This document shows positions 24,568 to 35,567 of a DNA stretch of 64,000 nt, piece after piece. The position numbers and the translations under genes are program-made. The notes under the pieces are model-generated. The model saw only the letters and a list, made by a program, of their open reading frames with translations. It was not told the origin of the DNA and did not search any database. The DNA comes from Homalodisca vitripennis (lineage: Eukaryota; Arthropoda; Insecta; Hemiptera; Cicadellidae): the NCBI RefSeq assembly GCF_021130785.1, contig NC_060212.1:143536001-143600000 (forward strand), read 5' to 3'. Each line of letters begins with the position of its first letter. Position 1 is the first letter of the stretch.

Positions 24568-25450
24568 CGGCCCCTTTAATCTGTCTCATTGATGAAAGCT
24601 TACTAGAGGTCTGTGTGATTGAGAGCCCTCTATGAGCGAGGCTAATTCTACCGGCCCCTTTATACTGTGTCACTGATGTAAGCTTTCTTACGTCTGTGTG
24701 CTTGAGAGCCCAGTAAGAGCGGTGCTAATTCTACCGGCCCCTTTATACTGTGTCATTGATGTAAGCTTTCTTACGTCTGTGTGCTTGAGAGCCCTGTAAG
24801 AGCGAGGCTAATTCTACCGGCCCCTTTATACTGTGTCACTGATGTAAGCTTTCTTACGTCTGTGTGCTTGAGAGCCCTGTAAGAGCGAGGCTAATTCTAC
24901 CGGCCCCTTTATACTGTGTCATTGATGTAAGCTTTCTTACGTATGTGTGCTTGAGAGCCCTGTAAGAGCGAGGCTAATTCTACCGGCCCCTTTATACTGT
25001 GTCATTGATGTAAGCTTTCTTACGTATGTGTGCTTGAGAGCCCTGTAAGAGCGGGGCTATTTCTGCCGGCCCTTTATATGTGTCACTGATGGAAGTTTAC
25101 TAGATATATGTGTACTTGAGAGCCCTATAGGAGCGGGGTTAATTCTGACAGCTACTTTATACTGTGTCATTGATGGAAGCGTACTAGACGTCTGTGTGCT
25201 TCAAAACCCAATGAGAGCGGTGCGGTTTATGCCGGCGCTTTAATGATGTGTCATTGATGGAAGCTTACTATATGTCTGACCCTATAAGAGCGGCTCTTTT
25301 TTCTATTTAATGCTGTATCGATGAAAAATTACTAGACGTCTGTGGGCTTGAGTCCAATCAATGCGCGGTTAATTCTTCCGGTTCCTTTATACTGTGTCAT
25401 TGATCTTGAGAGTTTAACCTGACTTGGATTAATTATGCCGGTCATTTCTT
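24568..25450. repeat. 83-bp tandem array with internal hairpin
   Basis: CCGGCCCCTTTAT recurs at 83-bp spacing (24651, 24734, 24817 and on), giving about ten units. Central units are almost identical, and both ends degrade into diverged or shortened copies. Each central unit holds GTAAGCTTTCTTAC, a 5-bp stem with a 4-nt loop; outer units lose it (GAAGCTTACTAGA). The pattern fits satellite expansion by unequal exchange with fresh central copies. Confidence 0.95.
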
Positions 25451-25807
25451 AGTTATGAACTCTTTTATGTAATTATTTATCATAATTTGTTAGTGTCTCG
25501 ACAGTAGTATCAGTATGTATCTAGTTGGAAGTTATTTTTGCTTAAATTGTCATTGATATCTCCTTAACAATTCTAGCTACTTGCGAGGAGTGCATGATAC
25601 ATACAATGTGATAAAGACTCTGAACAATACACGTTGCGCAAATGCTGTAAGTCATCACTCAACATGAGATATCAGGTGGCTGACTGTTGTACAATCTGGA
25701 TGGATTCGAGGAAAATAATAGGAGAAATTTATTCAAAGAAAAATTAAACTTGATGGGATAGGTCTTTCCAGGTACCCACAATCCCGACATAATAAGAACC
25801 ATGCTTC

Positions 25808-25809
<2 letters not shown>

Positions 25810-25871
<62 letters not shown>
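25810..25871. repeat. (AT)n microsatellite
   Basis: Uninterrupted TA tract of about 60 bp. Confidence 0.95.
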
Positions 25872-25874
<3 letters not shown>

Positions 25875-28115
25875 TTATCTGATGATCCGCAACAGCTTCC
25901 GAAGCTCTGTCATATGAGAACAATTCATAGTACTCCCGTAGAACTCTAGACGCGAAGACGATCTTCTCCCGTGTGCACGTCGAGAAGACAACACTATTAT
26001 CGCCTACCTGGTACCTTCTTGATAGAGCGAGCTTTTAAGACAACTATGATCATAAGACAACCTGCATGATTTTCGTCCATAAACTAGAAATAACGCGTAC
26101 CATTTAGTGAACCGTCAATTTGAATTAGTTAGGATTATATAGTGAACAATTGATCAATTCCCGCCATTTTAAAATTAGAATAGATCGCATAACTATTCTC
26201 ATATAAGTTACTGTGAATTCTTATACGAAACTAATATGATATCCGTTATGGTTCCATGGAACATTTGTTGTCAAACGATTAAAAAACAAAGAGGTCCTAG
26301 CGGTTCAAAAAGTCGTTGTTAAAAAAAGTGTGTAATGTTCTACGAAGTTTTTCATTCACTAGATACGAGTAGTGTTCGAAAATTGCATGAATCGCTAACA
26401 ACGACTAAACCGTGGGATGACAACACTAAATAACCGACACGCTAAGCAGCCGGAATCGGTTTTACAGCCAAATAAACACGTGTTCGCGCCCATAAAAGCT
26501 CTATCTGTCAGTTCGGGAACAACCTGTTGTATAATATTGTTTGCCAAGGGAAACCGGTTTATGACCTGTTGGGAGTAGAAAGAGAGAGAAATATGGATAC
26601 GGTTGGGCAGTGTAAGGGTAGAAAGCACCTATTACGTGATACTTCACATAATGCTGTATTCCGATCAAAATTAGATTACCAATTCATATCGATCAATCCT
26701 GCATTACAAACCAATGAATTGTGTTTCTTGTTGTAATTTTGAGCTTTTCGTTAAGACAATACACTGTTTTTATAAAGATCCAATAAATAAAATATTCGTC
26801 TATATTTACAATAATAAGATTGTAATTCACAGTATTCACTGAGCAAATAAGAAAAATCACAGTTTGAGGTTTTAGTGAAACAATGGAAGTAAAAAATATA
26901 ATAAATTCTGTCAAATTAGCACTACAAATAGCAATTACGCAAATATTGTGTAGTTTTCAATATAAAATGGCACCTAAAGCGAATTCAGAGAATTAAATAC
27001 ACTAGTTTTAGGATTTTATATTTGTGCATTTATTTCAAATGCATGTAGTAGTACAATGCAACATTAATTAATTAATTTTTCGATGTTCATATCAACCTTT
27101 GTTTGCAATAGTGCTCCGCTGAAATGAAACACGTCCACTATCGTAACGGGAAAACGAAGCAATAGATATAAATGAACATAGTTTAAGCTTATTTCAGAAA
27201 AGACTAGCCTGTCTACTGCTCAATGCCGAAGCCCATTGTTGTTATGTCTAATAAACGCTTTGTTCCTATAAAAATAGAAATTGTAACGCACAAATAACAA
27301 CCTGCTCAGTGTTGAGAAAGTAACATCGACATATACTGAGCTCTAATTCAGGTCACGAAATCGTCACGTCTCCTGCTAGTACAGATTCTGAGTATACAGA
27401 GCAGTGGAGGTCGCGGAGGTAAAGCCAGGTCTCGGGTTCGAACCCCAGATAAGCTAAGCGCTGTCACACCCTATACGCGTGTGAAGTGTCGGTTATCTAT
27501 CCCAGCTAATTATAACACGGCTTATCGGCCAAGGTTAAGGTCAAGCGGCAGTGGAGAATTTTTCATCTCGTGCCCTAGCTAGATAATACCTCGTCAAGAC
27601 AATGCGGACCAGCTTCCAGCAACGCGATTTGTAATAATTTCACGAATGTTATACCCGTACAATTCTGGTACACTTTCGTTTCAATTCCTGAAGTGTGCCT
27701 TCGACGTTATACAGTAGTACCTTCTAAAGGTGATTTTACCGCTATAAGCAGGAAGCTACAAATAATCCAGTTATGTAACAATACGGCATTACTGTCTTCC
27801 AGAACAGGTTTAAGACTTGCAACAAAGAGCACTGGCGTAGATTTTTAAATTTGGAATTCCAACATTAATATAATAAATTAAAATTGAAAAACCGCATAAG
27901 CCATGATACCCAGCACCCAACTGGGTGACTACAAGATATAAATTGTCCCGATTATACTTCATCGGTTTCGCGCCACGTTCTGCACTGAAAAACATTGAAA
28001 ACTCTTAAAATTACGAGTTGAAAAACAGTGGAGGGAGTAGTAATGTATATTTTATATAACCTACTTCATTCCAATTATGCGAACTGCAAAATGTTAGTTC
28101 AGTGCAAAGACGACA
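25875..28115. other. Non-coding stretch
   Basis: No gene recognised. It includes a TTCCCGCC word (E2F-like) near 26157 and a GC-richer patch at 26400-26640 without recognisable protein. The tRNA-like fragment near 27435 is listed separately. Confidence 0.5.
27395..27470 (+). repeat. tRNA-like fragment, possible SINE head
   Basis: GGTTCGAACCC (27435-27445) is a perfect B box, preceded about 30 bp upstream by GAGCAGTGGAGG, an A-box-like word. It continues as CCAGATAAGC without a pairing acceptor stem, so it is not a working tRNA. Confidence 0.4.
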
Positions 28116-28117
28116 CT

Positions 28118-28610
28118 GATTGTTATCCTAAACAGAAAAATATACAAAATCACAATGTTTTAACGAATTTTGATAATTTAAAAATAGTTATACAGTAGGC
28201 TACTTTTAAAGATAAATGAACTTCCGTAAATGTTTGAATGTTTTGCGGATTCGATATTCACTTTCTCCCAATTTATTTTGAAAAAGGAAACATGTTTTTA
28301 ACAAACACCACTTCAGTGAGAAGTACATTTATATTCTTGCAGAAATTACACATTCAGAAAAATAATCGATTGTTATCCTAAACAGTAAAATATACAAAAT
28401 CACAATGTTCTAACGTATTTTGATAATTTTAAAATAGTTATACAGTATTATAAAGACAATTGAACTTCCGTAAATTATGAATGTTTGGCGGATTGAATAT
28501 TCAATTTATCACAATTTATTTTGAAAAGAGAAACATCTTGTTGCAAACACCACTTTAGAGAGAAGAACATTTATATACTTGCAGAAATTACACATTCAAA
28601 AATATAATCG
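28118..28610. repeat. 250-bp tandem duplication
   Basis: GATTGTTATCCTAAACAG starts at 28118 and again at 28368. The two units share long blocks (for example TATACAAAATCACAATGTT and GCAGAAATTACACATTCA) with scattered substitutions and small indels. The divergence implies an old duplication. Confidence 0.92.
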
Positions 28611-29677
28611 TTAATGGCAACACCAATTAATTAAGTAGCAATGCTCCTTCTTTATTTGAATAAATTCTTAAAAATATTTTAAACACTGCTTGTATTGATA
28701 TTCCTTCCTCCGCGTGTTTTTAACAAATTCTACTGTAAAATGCGAATTTTGTGTGGTTACACGGGAACGTGTTTTTTACCCACTCTGAACTTCACACGTG
28801 CTACCACTCTCGACGGAAACTACGGTAACAGTACAAAGCACGCTCACTTAAAGGAATGCAGCATGAAGCATGCACAGAATAGTTTTCTTTGATGCCGAAC
28901 CAACAACAACAAACTGGACTGAGTCACCTGTACAGCACTGAAGGACTAACCAAACCACGAAGTGAGTTGACCTTGGCTTACATTGGCCTGAGTGAGCTCA
29001 TCTCTTTACTTTGGCTCTGAACACTGCTTGAGCGAGTAACACTCTAGCGCCTGTATATCACCGAAATGCATCTATTGAGTATGTAACAGTTGTCAATCCA
29101 GTTTATGATATCGACACCTACAGACAACGACGGTTCTGTATTGAGGATCACACCCAGTCTTAAACGAAGGAACAAAAGATGTACAAACTGAAATCTAGTT
29201 ATTGTGATAAATACTATGTACTAGCATGTTGATCAACCTGTATACAATTTAGTTGAAACACCTCTTTTATATCTTTTTCGTTACACAGATTTTCTAATTT
29301 AACAAGATTTAAAAAGTCTTAAATCTTTGATATGTTAAATTAGCTTAATCAGTTTTATATAACTTGAGTACCGAATCCCACCCATTTTGAAATCATATCT
29401 GCTTTCACTGTACATCAATCTATTCTTGGGGCTCTGCGTAAATAATAATTTGATGATTATTTATTTATCAAATTAGTTCCTAGAAGTCCAATTATAAGAA
29501 CTAACAATTAATAGAATAGACTACACAACAGAAGTAACAATATAAACATATAATTATTATATACGTACGATTCGAGATTCACAATTCCCGCAAAAACTAC
29601 TATAGAGATTATTACGCACTTAATTTACACAAAATCATATGCATTGTGGAAGGAACGTAAATTCAAATCGAACATAC

Positions 29678-29752
29678 CTAATGTAGAGCAACAACGTTTG
29701 ACATTCCAATCAGGTACCAGATCAACGTCCCACACTTCCTGTGGTTGTTGTG
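29678..29752 (-). other. Candidate 75-nt exon of unknown gene
   Basis: On the minus strand, ATTCCCCAG (acceptor) precedes CACAACAACC at 29752, and ACATTAG then GTATGTTC (donor) closes at 29678. The segment is GC-richer than its flanks. One frame is open throughout (QQPQEVWDVDLVPDWNVKRC) and another gives a hydrophobic run before a stop. No family is recognised. Confidence 0.25.
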
Positions 29753-30575
29753 CTGGGGAATTACAGAATGCAGGGCCGTACATAGAGAATCTGGCCCCGC
29801 CAGATTTAGTTTAACTGTTTACTTTATTACACAATAAAACCTCCTGACGTCTGCCCCCTAGAATAATGTAAATTATAAACAGATCTATATTTACCATAAA
29901 AAGTTGTGGTAGATGTCATGATAGAGCCATAACTTATGTAAATCGTATTGAGTCTTAGTTTTTCGATATTACTGAAAACGACATTCAACAAAACTACTCG
30001 AATTTTCTAAGATTATTATTCCAATTATGAATAAATATTCATATTTGAACAAATCCAGTAGTTCTCGATGCGTATAAGAAGCAGCGCACTACTGTCCAGC
30101 CTCGACACACTTGTGAAAATATCAAGTGTTTATAGATTAATAATCTGTATATGAATTAATAATTGTCTGTAGCGAGAAAAGATAACATCTCAAACAACAT
30201 TATCTGCGGTGTTTTGGTATTTTACTATTTTAATTTGCCATTACACCCTTTTAATACGCATTTTAATTTAATACGTAAACGAATGTACGCAAATAGTAAT
30301 AAACTTTCCTTTCTAAAAACGTATCATTAACATTCATTCTTCATAATTCATTCGCCAGCCTAGGTCGTCGATCCCCGGGACGACTGTTGTGACCATTACA
30401 TTGCATGATTTCGACATTCGAAAACCAGGGACGACCCAATTCTGCCAAGGAGCTCTCCTTTCGACGTTGTATCTTAAATTTGTTTTCAATACCGTAACCA
30501 AAACAATGACATTGAGATAATTTATGATTTGAAAATGTTCTTATAGAGCAATACTAACTAACGGGTTAGGATCCC

Positions 30576-30800
30576 GCTTAAAACCGAGTCGTTGTCTGTC
30601 TGTCCGACCGTCCGATAACCCTAGATAGAATTGTCTTAAGAGACTTGACACTTGACACAAGGTTCCTCTTATTCCAAAGAAGAACTCTATGAATTGTTGG
30701 GTCTGAAGGTTTCAAAATTGAAGGTAAAAAGGACATATACTTTTTTAAATTGATCTTATGGGTAGCTATGATGAGAACGAGAAAATCGCAGACTAACACA
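30576..30800 (+). repeat. GTCTGTCTGTCCG-family repeat, copy 1
   Basis: Starts near GGGTTAGGATCCCGCTTAAA and runs through TTGTCTGTCTGTCCGACCG, GATAACCCTAGATAGAATTG, GAGACTTGACACTTGACACA and AAGGTTCCTCTTATTCC. Related blocks in the same order occur near 53905-54110 and, more diverged, at 50400-50745 and 51000-51165. The class is unknown, possibly SINE or a DNA transposon end. Confidence 0.6.
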
Positions 30801-31184
30801 TTTGTAAATAAACAAAATGTACTGTGAAATTTAATACTATTCGTTAATCTAGACTTTAGGTTATAATTTTCAGTAGTGTGTTTTTCCTAAGTGAGGCCTC
30901 AATCCCCTAATTCTGCCCATGAGGACGAACCACCAGCCTGGATTTTACCGAAAAGAGTAAAATATAGACCCGGTCAATAAAATAAACAGTGATTTGGTCA
31001 CATAAGTATCCTGAACCTATCACAGCTCCAGGTCCGCTGCCTTAGACCGTGCGGACAACATTTGTTGAGTACTCCACCAATGATAACCCGCCCCCCCCCT
31101 TATAGCTACGCTACTGAGACATTGACGCCACATTCCTAGGTTCCAGTACCGGTTACGTCAGGTATCATCAGATCTCTCTCGGTG

Positions 31185-31335
31185 CGGCTTCATAGCACCT
31201 AATCTTTTAGCACCTAATCTCATACCACCTACAGAAAAAAAGTCGTCATTTAGGTGCTGTGATATTAGGCGCTATAAGTTTAGGTACTGTGCAACGATCC
31301 ACGGTTCGTTTAGGTGCCGTGAGACTGTTTCAAGT
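31185..31335. repeat. TTAGGTGCT-motif cluster in inverted orientation
   Basis: AGCACCTAATCT-type units (31194-31230, minus orientation) face TTAGGTGCTGTGAT-type units (31250-31325, plus orientation), making a potential hairpin with about 20 nt between the arms. The same motif makes a direct array at 39640-39835. A GC-rich block follows in both places on one side. Confidence 0.8.
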
Positions 31336-32546
31336 TTCAGTTGTCACAGCACCTCTCGCTTTGTTCCAAAGGGGCCTTGGTGGGGGACAGAGGGGATGGA
31401 GGAGAATCCAACCTTGCCCCTCACCCCGCTCCCGACGACCCGCATTACTGTCCTCTACAGCAGGGCGAGCAGTCAACAGCACAAGGCGAGGCGACATGAG
31501 ATAGCAATTGTCTCCTCGCACAAGAGAAGGGTCCGTGCGCATGGCGCGCGGCGGTTGTTGATTACAACTAATAATGGCACCAAAAATTTTTTACCTTGAA
31601 TTTGAATGAATGTTTAGGCCAAACCGCAAATCTTGCACATAATCCAATAATGTAAATTATTTGTTCATCTAATTCATTGTGTTTTAAATTTTTATATAAG
31701 TTTTTATCGTCCTTGGAATTAAATGTGTTGAAATCGTATATTCCGTGCACTGAAAAACCGGTATGAATTTGCATTCAAATCTATATAAAAAATAGGCAAA
31801 GCCTTAAATCATCTCATCACTTATTCAGCAATTTCCCTACGTCAGACAAAGTAAATATTTTATACACGTAAGTATCATGACTTGCATAAAAAGCAAATTT
31901 ATTTGGATTAAAATGTAACATCCATAGGGAATTTCAACCATTATAAGAACTATAGTTTAGCTTTTTAACCTCCCAATGTTCTATAACAGTGAAAATTGAC
32001 TCACGAGTTTTATACTTTCAGCCAAAAATCTAGCTATTTCATGCCAAAACTGCTAGATAAGTGTTATAATGAATACAAGTACTATACATATATGATGTTT
32101 TGTGAACCAAATACGAGATTACTTAAAATAACCCGAACGATGTTAGAAGCATTGAAAGACTCGACAGAGTGTAACATAAGTGGTAGCGCACAAGACGATT
32201 CTTCTTTATCTTAAAATCAATAGAGTTCTTATTTAGACCAATAAGAGCATATGTACCAAGTTTGAAGTCACTAGAGCCTTTATAATAAGAGTTATCGTAC
32301 AGACGGACGCATAACAAACCATTTCAATTAAAGCCTTTCGATTCTTCATAAAGCGTTAATAAATAGGCGGTTCTTTACATTGCATTAAAAAATATATTTA
32401 TTTTACAATAATTACTATATAAACTTATAAGTCAAACTGCAATTTGTATAATACATTCCATAAAATAACTAACCTGAGCTTTTTATAGTAAAAAAAGTCA
32501 AACTGTACAAAAAATGGATTATATTAGTTTTTAATATTTAACTCAA

Positions 32547-32850
32547 TGGTGTTCTCCGTGTTATCAAGATGTTTGTTCTCAATGTAAAACAAATCTACAC
32601 TTCGTTTGTGCTGATATTTTAGAAAGCACATGGAATCGCATGGGACAAGCACGTCGTGAATCATGGAAGTGTAAGAAATGCTGCTCAGGTAAGAGTAAAT
32701 AGCAAAAATAAACAATTACTAAGGACATTTTGGCCAAATTGCAAGAAGAAGTTTTGTCAAAATGGAGGATACCGTTAAGGCTCAATTTGAAAAATTGATA
32801 TTACTTTTAAGAAACAAATGGGTGAATTTAAGGAGCCCATACAATTGTTT
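32547..32850 (+). pseudogene. LINE ORF1 fragment with PHD-type zinc finger and coiled-coil start
   Basis: The plus frame gives a Cys-rich module starting WCSPCYQDVCSQCKTNLHF and continuing VCADILESTWNRMGQ to SWKCKKCC. Its spacing (C-x2-C, C-x2-C, H-x2-C, C-x2-C) and the TWNRMGQ..R..SWKC segment are typical of the PHD-like finger in ORF1 proteins of many insect CR1/Jockey-group LINEs. With a frameshift it continues into ILAKLQEEVLSKMEDTVKAQ, the start of the usual coiled coil. It then breaks off, so the copy is incomplete. Confidence 0.7.
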
Positions 32851-33175
32851 TCTATTTATTTTTGCTTATAAATTTGTAATGCTTATAATTACATTTTTTG
32901 TACATATTGTTAATGCTGCTTTATTCTAAGTAATATTATAATAATCTCGTGGTATACCATTTATTAGATTTACACTGCTTTTGGCTAGTTTATGAATTTA
33001 GTTTAAGTGAAGACAATGTTATGGAAATATGAATTGGACAATGAACACTAAGATAACTTTATTGTAATTATGATTCAACTGAACTCCCGCACGCGCGGCT
33101 TGAGGTGCACTGGGAGGTAAATTGTATTTTTAGATAATAAAGAAGATTGAACTTTAACTTGAACTTGAAAAATTG
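32850..33175 (+). repeat. LINE-like 3' end directly after the ORF1 fragment
   Basis: AT-rich DNA leading to CCCGCACGCGCGGCTTGAGGTG near 33088, AATAAAG and a tail of TTGAACTTTAACTTGAACTTG words at about 33148-33170. Short tandem words at the 3' end are typical of CR1/Jockey LINEs. It lies right behind the ORF1 fragment with no ORF2 between, suggesting an internally deleted element. Inference. Confidence 0.45.
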
Positions 33176-33641
33176 ATTTAAGAATATTATTTTAATATTT
33201 TATTAAAAAGTGCATATTGTTGTCTATCAATGGCATGAGTATACATTTTAAAAAAGGTGAAGATGTCTAAATTCTTTCAATCTGGCTTATGGGCTTATAT
33301 GAAAATATATCCATAGTATGATTACAAATAAGACCTACATATTACACATAACAATGAATCACAACATATTCTTATTTCGACAAATTTTTAGTAATCCGTT
33401 GAAATGTTAAGAAATGTTATAATAAGAGGTGGATCAAAATAGTTGCCTGGAATATTTTACAATTTGAAAACTATTCTAACATTGTTTCATAATCGAATTT
33501 TAAAACTGAGTATTTAAAAGTTGTTGACACTCAGTTCATGTTCGTAAAAACAGGCAGAAACATTTTTTAAAATAAATTAAATTTCAGAACGGGGCTTGAT
33601 CAGTAGATACGTAGACAGCAAAATTTTTTTATATATATATA

Positions 33642-34700
33642 CTAGCAGTTACCCGCGGCTTCGCACGCAATCTTCTGTTGAAAACTGTACAATAGATCTA
33701 TGTATTCTTTTTCTATAACATAATAAACAGTCTAGAGATAATCGATAGTCACTCAAAGCTATTCCAATCTCCTGATTCAATTTAGATTTAAGTTTAAAGA
33801 ACAGAGATTTGGGATCCTGAAGTCATAAAGTGAAACAGTTTTTATAAGATTAGTATTTCCCTCCCACATTCCATGTTAATTTATTGACGTTCTTCGATGG
33901 CTTCAGTAACAATAAGAGTTAGCCTTTTTATCCCAATGACGAAAGTGTATCGTACAAGTCAAAAATTGCTGCGGTCAATATGGGTCTGTTCTGGTCGTTT
34001 AAATTCACCCCCGGTTCTAATCTATTTATAGTTCCACAATTGATTTATGCTGTTGCGCTAACCAAAACAATGGTCTCATATGTTGGTTTCGGAATCTAAC
34101 TTAGATTAAATTTTGATGATTAAGTGATTTTGATATTTTTACCGATCGCTAAAATATGTATTAGGGGTATATGCTTCAAGTATTAGGGGCAATATTATCT
34201 CCATTTGCTTTTCAATAAACAATAGTAAAAAGGCCATACACAATGTTAAAGGAACTAACCAGATTAGATTACGTTTATGTGCAAACATTCACAGCTTTAT
34301 ACAATAAGGCAGTTGTTATAACAGCGTAAAAAATAGCATTTCTATTGTATTAGATGGATTATTGATCATTGGCGCAATCTAAATTTAAAAATTAAATAAC
34401 TTCGTATTTGCAATCTACATTACACTACTGATTAAGCACTTTACAATAATTCAATATTTACTCAAATCTAAATGTAAACACATGTTTCTGCCTCTTTGAT
34501 AAACTTCAGCTGAAAGTGTTAACAGCTACTCTATGTTAATTCAGACCAAAAGCTATACTGGTTCCAAATTTCAGCACAATCCGTTATAGCAGTTTCAGCG
34601 TGATTCGAGGGACAAACATCTTAACGTCTAAACATACAAACATCCAACATCCAAATATCCAAACATTCAAACTTTCGCATTTATAATATTAGTGGGATAT
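33642..34700 (+). repeat. CTAGCTGTT-family repeat, copy E (long form)
   Basis: Begins CTAGCAGTTACCCGCGGCTT after a TA tract and ends near 34700 with repeated CAAACAT/CCAAACATTC words and ACTTTCGCATTTATAATATT then AGTGGGAT. It is about 1.06 kb, roughly twice the length of copies B and C. It shares the 5' head with copies B-D but has a different body and 3' end, so it is a sister subfamily. No protein is recognised. Confidence 0.75.
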
Positions 34701-35567
34701 ATATCTTATTACAGATTGCGCCAGTAACCGCACTTATAAGAGCGTTGTCTTGTTTTGGCTGTTCAAAGAAAATAACAACTTGTTATGAGTCTTTATAAAA
34801 ATTATTAATCAGCCTGCTATCTCTGAATTTTGGTGTATTGGCGCGAATATCTCTCTTAGTAATGATTGCATAACAAATTTAAATTAATGTTTAAATTACA
34901 TTGTCAAAGCTGAACATTCATAGATTAAAAAGACCATGTTAAACAAGTCGGGAATCTTAAAAAAGAGGATGAGGACTATTAGAACATTACTTGAAAAAAC
35001 TGAGAAACAAGTATACAGTAAGGGCTTCAGAAGACTCATATAACATGACATACAGTGCAAGACGACAACATCAAAACGTATATTAACACTTTTGTTGCTG
35101 GTATATACTGAGTGAGATCGACTACTCTCAGTCCTCCCACTGCGTCGTAAGAAGTTTGCCGAAGTCTACTTGTAGACTGATTGTTGTTAAAATTAATCTT
35201 CCTGATTTTTGAGGATCAAAGTTATTAATTGTTTAGGACGCAATCTCAATACCTCTTAAAATGTTCCATATGATACTATTAATAACATATCCATTTCATT
35301 GTATTCTATTTATACAGGATGTATTACATAGGAAAGAAATAAAATTTTTAAATATAGAACAAAAATAGGCTTTCAATCTCGGTTTTTTATTGTATATAAA
35401 AAAATTATAATTATCAGAAATAAACTCTAATTATTATCTGGCTCACTTGCCTACATAACGGGCATTGGAGATTAACCTGGCAACCCATGCAGTGTGTCTC
35501 AGCTCTCAGTGCACTGGCACAAGGAAATACCACATGTGTAGACCTTTGAATCAGGCACACTGCACAG

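Noticed and set aside
19220..25450. Regular direct repeats that could suggest a CRISPR array
   Set aside because: Units are contiguous with no unique spacers, no cas genes are present and the context is eukaryotic; these are minisatellites.
18945..27470. Functional tRNA genes at the two GGTTCGAA words
   Set aside because: B boxes are good but no acceptor or anticodon stems form; treated as SINE-like fragments.
31185..31335. Interstitial telomere (TTAGG) array
   Set aside because: The repeat unit is TTAGGTGCTGTGA-like, not tandem TTAGG; only the first five bases agree.
31259..31599. Overlapping ORFs on both strands in a GC-rich block
   Set aside because: Open on both strands at once because of low stop frequency; no recognisable domain.
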